DNA from: an uncultured Ignavibacteriota bacterium
GTDB taxonomy: Bacteria; Bacteroidota; Ignavibacteria; Tepidaquicellales; Tepidaquicellaceae
NCBI GenBank assembly: GCA_903901375.1
Contig: CAIUQV010000295.1
Span: forward strand, 1-12,897
Direction of reading: 5' to 3'
DNA: 12,897 nt
Each line of letters opens with the position of its first letter. The stretch's first letter is position 1. Below the pieces are notes generated by a model. The model was not told the origin of the DNA. It made no database searches and saw only the letters and a list, made by a program, of their open reading frames with translations. Both the position numbers and the translations under genes were made by a program. Shown here one piece after another: positions 12,247 to 12,897 of this stretch.

Positions 12247-12897
12247 ATGATTGACAAGTTAAAGTCACTGTCAAAAGATACACTGATTTACGGTACCAGC
12301 ACTATTCTCGGAAGATTCCTGAATTTTCTGTTCGTTCCTATTTATACTAATCTTTTTCTGCCTGCTGAATTCGGTATTGTCGCAAATATTTATGCTTACA
12401 TCGCTATTTTAAACGTATTCCTTACCATCGGTCTTGAATCAGGATATTTTAAGTTTGCTTCCACACTCGAAGTCGGCTCTGAAAAAGAAAACTTCTCACA
12501 TCCGTATATGGGTATCTTCATTAACTCATTCCTGATGTCCGGTATTCTGTTTGCATTCTCCGCAGGGTTTACTTCCGTTTTTCAGATTGATGTCTCAAGA
12601 AGCATTCTTCTTAAATATACTGCTTTGATACTTTTCTTCGATGCAGTTACTATCGTGCCGTTTGCTTATCTGCGGCTTCAGCATAAACCTATGAAGTTTG
12701 CAGCTGTTAGACTCGTTAATATTGTTGCTACAGTTGTCTTTAATCTTTTGTTTATCGTCGTTTTAAAGAAGGGAATCGAATATGTGTTTATTTCAAATGT
12801 GATTGCTTCAGGATTGACTTTCATCCTTCTGCTTCCGGTTGTTTTAAAGAACATTAAAATCTCTTTTAATAAAGAACTTGTTAAAGAACTTCTTAAA
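12247..12897 (+). CDS. Polysaccharide flippase-like membrane protein (MOP/Wzx type), 3' end missing
   Basis: An open frame of 217 codons running to the right edge. The start KDTLIYGTSTILGRFLNFLF (10-29) followed by VPIYTNLFLPAEFGIVANIY (30-49) is characteristic of the polysaccharide biosynthesis / oligosaccharide flippase branch of the MOP superfamily, as is the later VPFAYLRLQHKPMKFAAVR (137-155). About six hydrophobic segments are visible (near 12-34, 41-66, 88-110, 120-142, 155-174 and 178-200); full members are about 450-500 residues with 12-14, so around half is present. These proteins flip lipid-linked sugar units across the inner membrane. The ATG at 12247 follows the terminator by 25 nt with no Shine-Dalgarno sequence. 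A cell-surface polysaccharide cluster may follow on the right. Confidence 0.88.
   Translation, partial: MIDKLKSLSKDTLIYGTSTILGRFLNFLFVPIYTNLFLPAEFGIVANIYAYIAILNVFLTIGLESGYFKFASTLEVGSEKENFSHPYMGIFINSFLMSGILFAFSAGFTSVFQIDVSRSILLKYTALILFFDAVTIVPFAYLRLQHKPMKFAAVRLVNIVATVVFNLLFIVVLKKGIEYVFISNVIASGLTFILLLPVVLKNIKISFNKELVKELLK

Overview
The window is AT-rich bacterial DNA, most likely from the Bacteroidota / Ignavibacteriota-Chlorobiota (FCB) group. The evidence for this is indirect: almost every gene lacks a Shine-Dalgarno sequence, start codons follow A/T-rich tracts, protein types fit the group, and the intergenic spacers carry short tandem repeats of a kind I recall from such genomes. The phylum is an inference, because there is no rRNA or ribosomal protein here to test it.

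Positions 1-4246 (minus strand) form a catabolic operon read from right to left: an acylating (methyl)malonate-semialdehyde dehydrogenase, a class III omega-aminotransferase and an NCS1 nucleobase/hydantoin permease that runs off the left edge. Together these fit uptake of a pyrimidine or hydantoin and conversion of its product, beta-alanine, to acetyl-CoA. The ring-opening enzymes (dihydropyrimidine dehydrogenase, dihydropyrimidinase, beta-ureidopropionase) are not in the window and should lie to the left if this reading is right.

Positions 4247-4941 form a gene-free spacer between divergent genes. It holds three inverted repeats next to the operon start and, from about 4395 to 4850, a mosaic of short tandem arrays with periods of 7, 8, 9 and 10 nt, including a 24-nt module present four times and an 80-nt block present twice. 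This is the least explained part of the window.

Positions 4942-7838 (plus strand) encode a cysteine-synthase-like PLP enzyme with an unusual Cys-rich tail, then a cytosolic protein that joins three zinc ribbons to a predicted beta-propeller. Positions 7839-8276 are gene-free, with a near-consensus sigma-70-type promoter and another 7-nt tandem array.

Positions 8277-11077 (plus) encode a GlcD-type FAD oxidoreductase closely followed by a hotdog thioesterase, then, after two REP-like hairpins, nadC (quinolinate phosphoribosyltransferase). Positions 11138-12160 hold two adjacent paralogues of an unrecognised family of small exported proteins, one a lipoprotein with a charged linker and one with an ordinary signal peptide. 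They end at a strong intrinsic terminator, after which a polysaccharide flippase-like membrane protein begins and runs off the right edge. No rRNA, tRNA, CRISPR array, transposase or phage gene was found.
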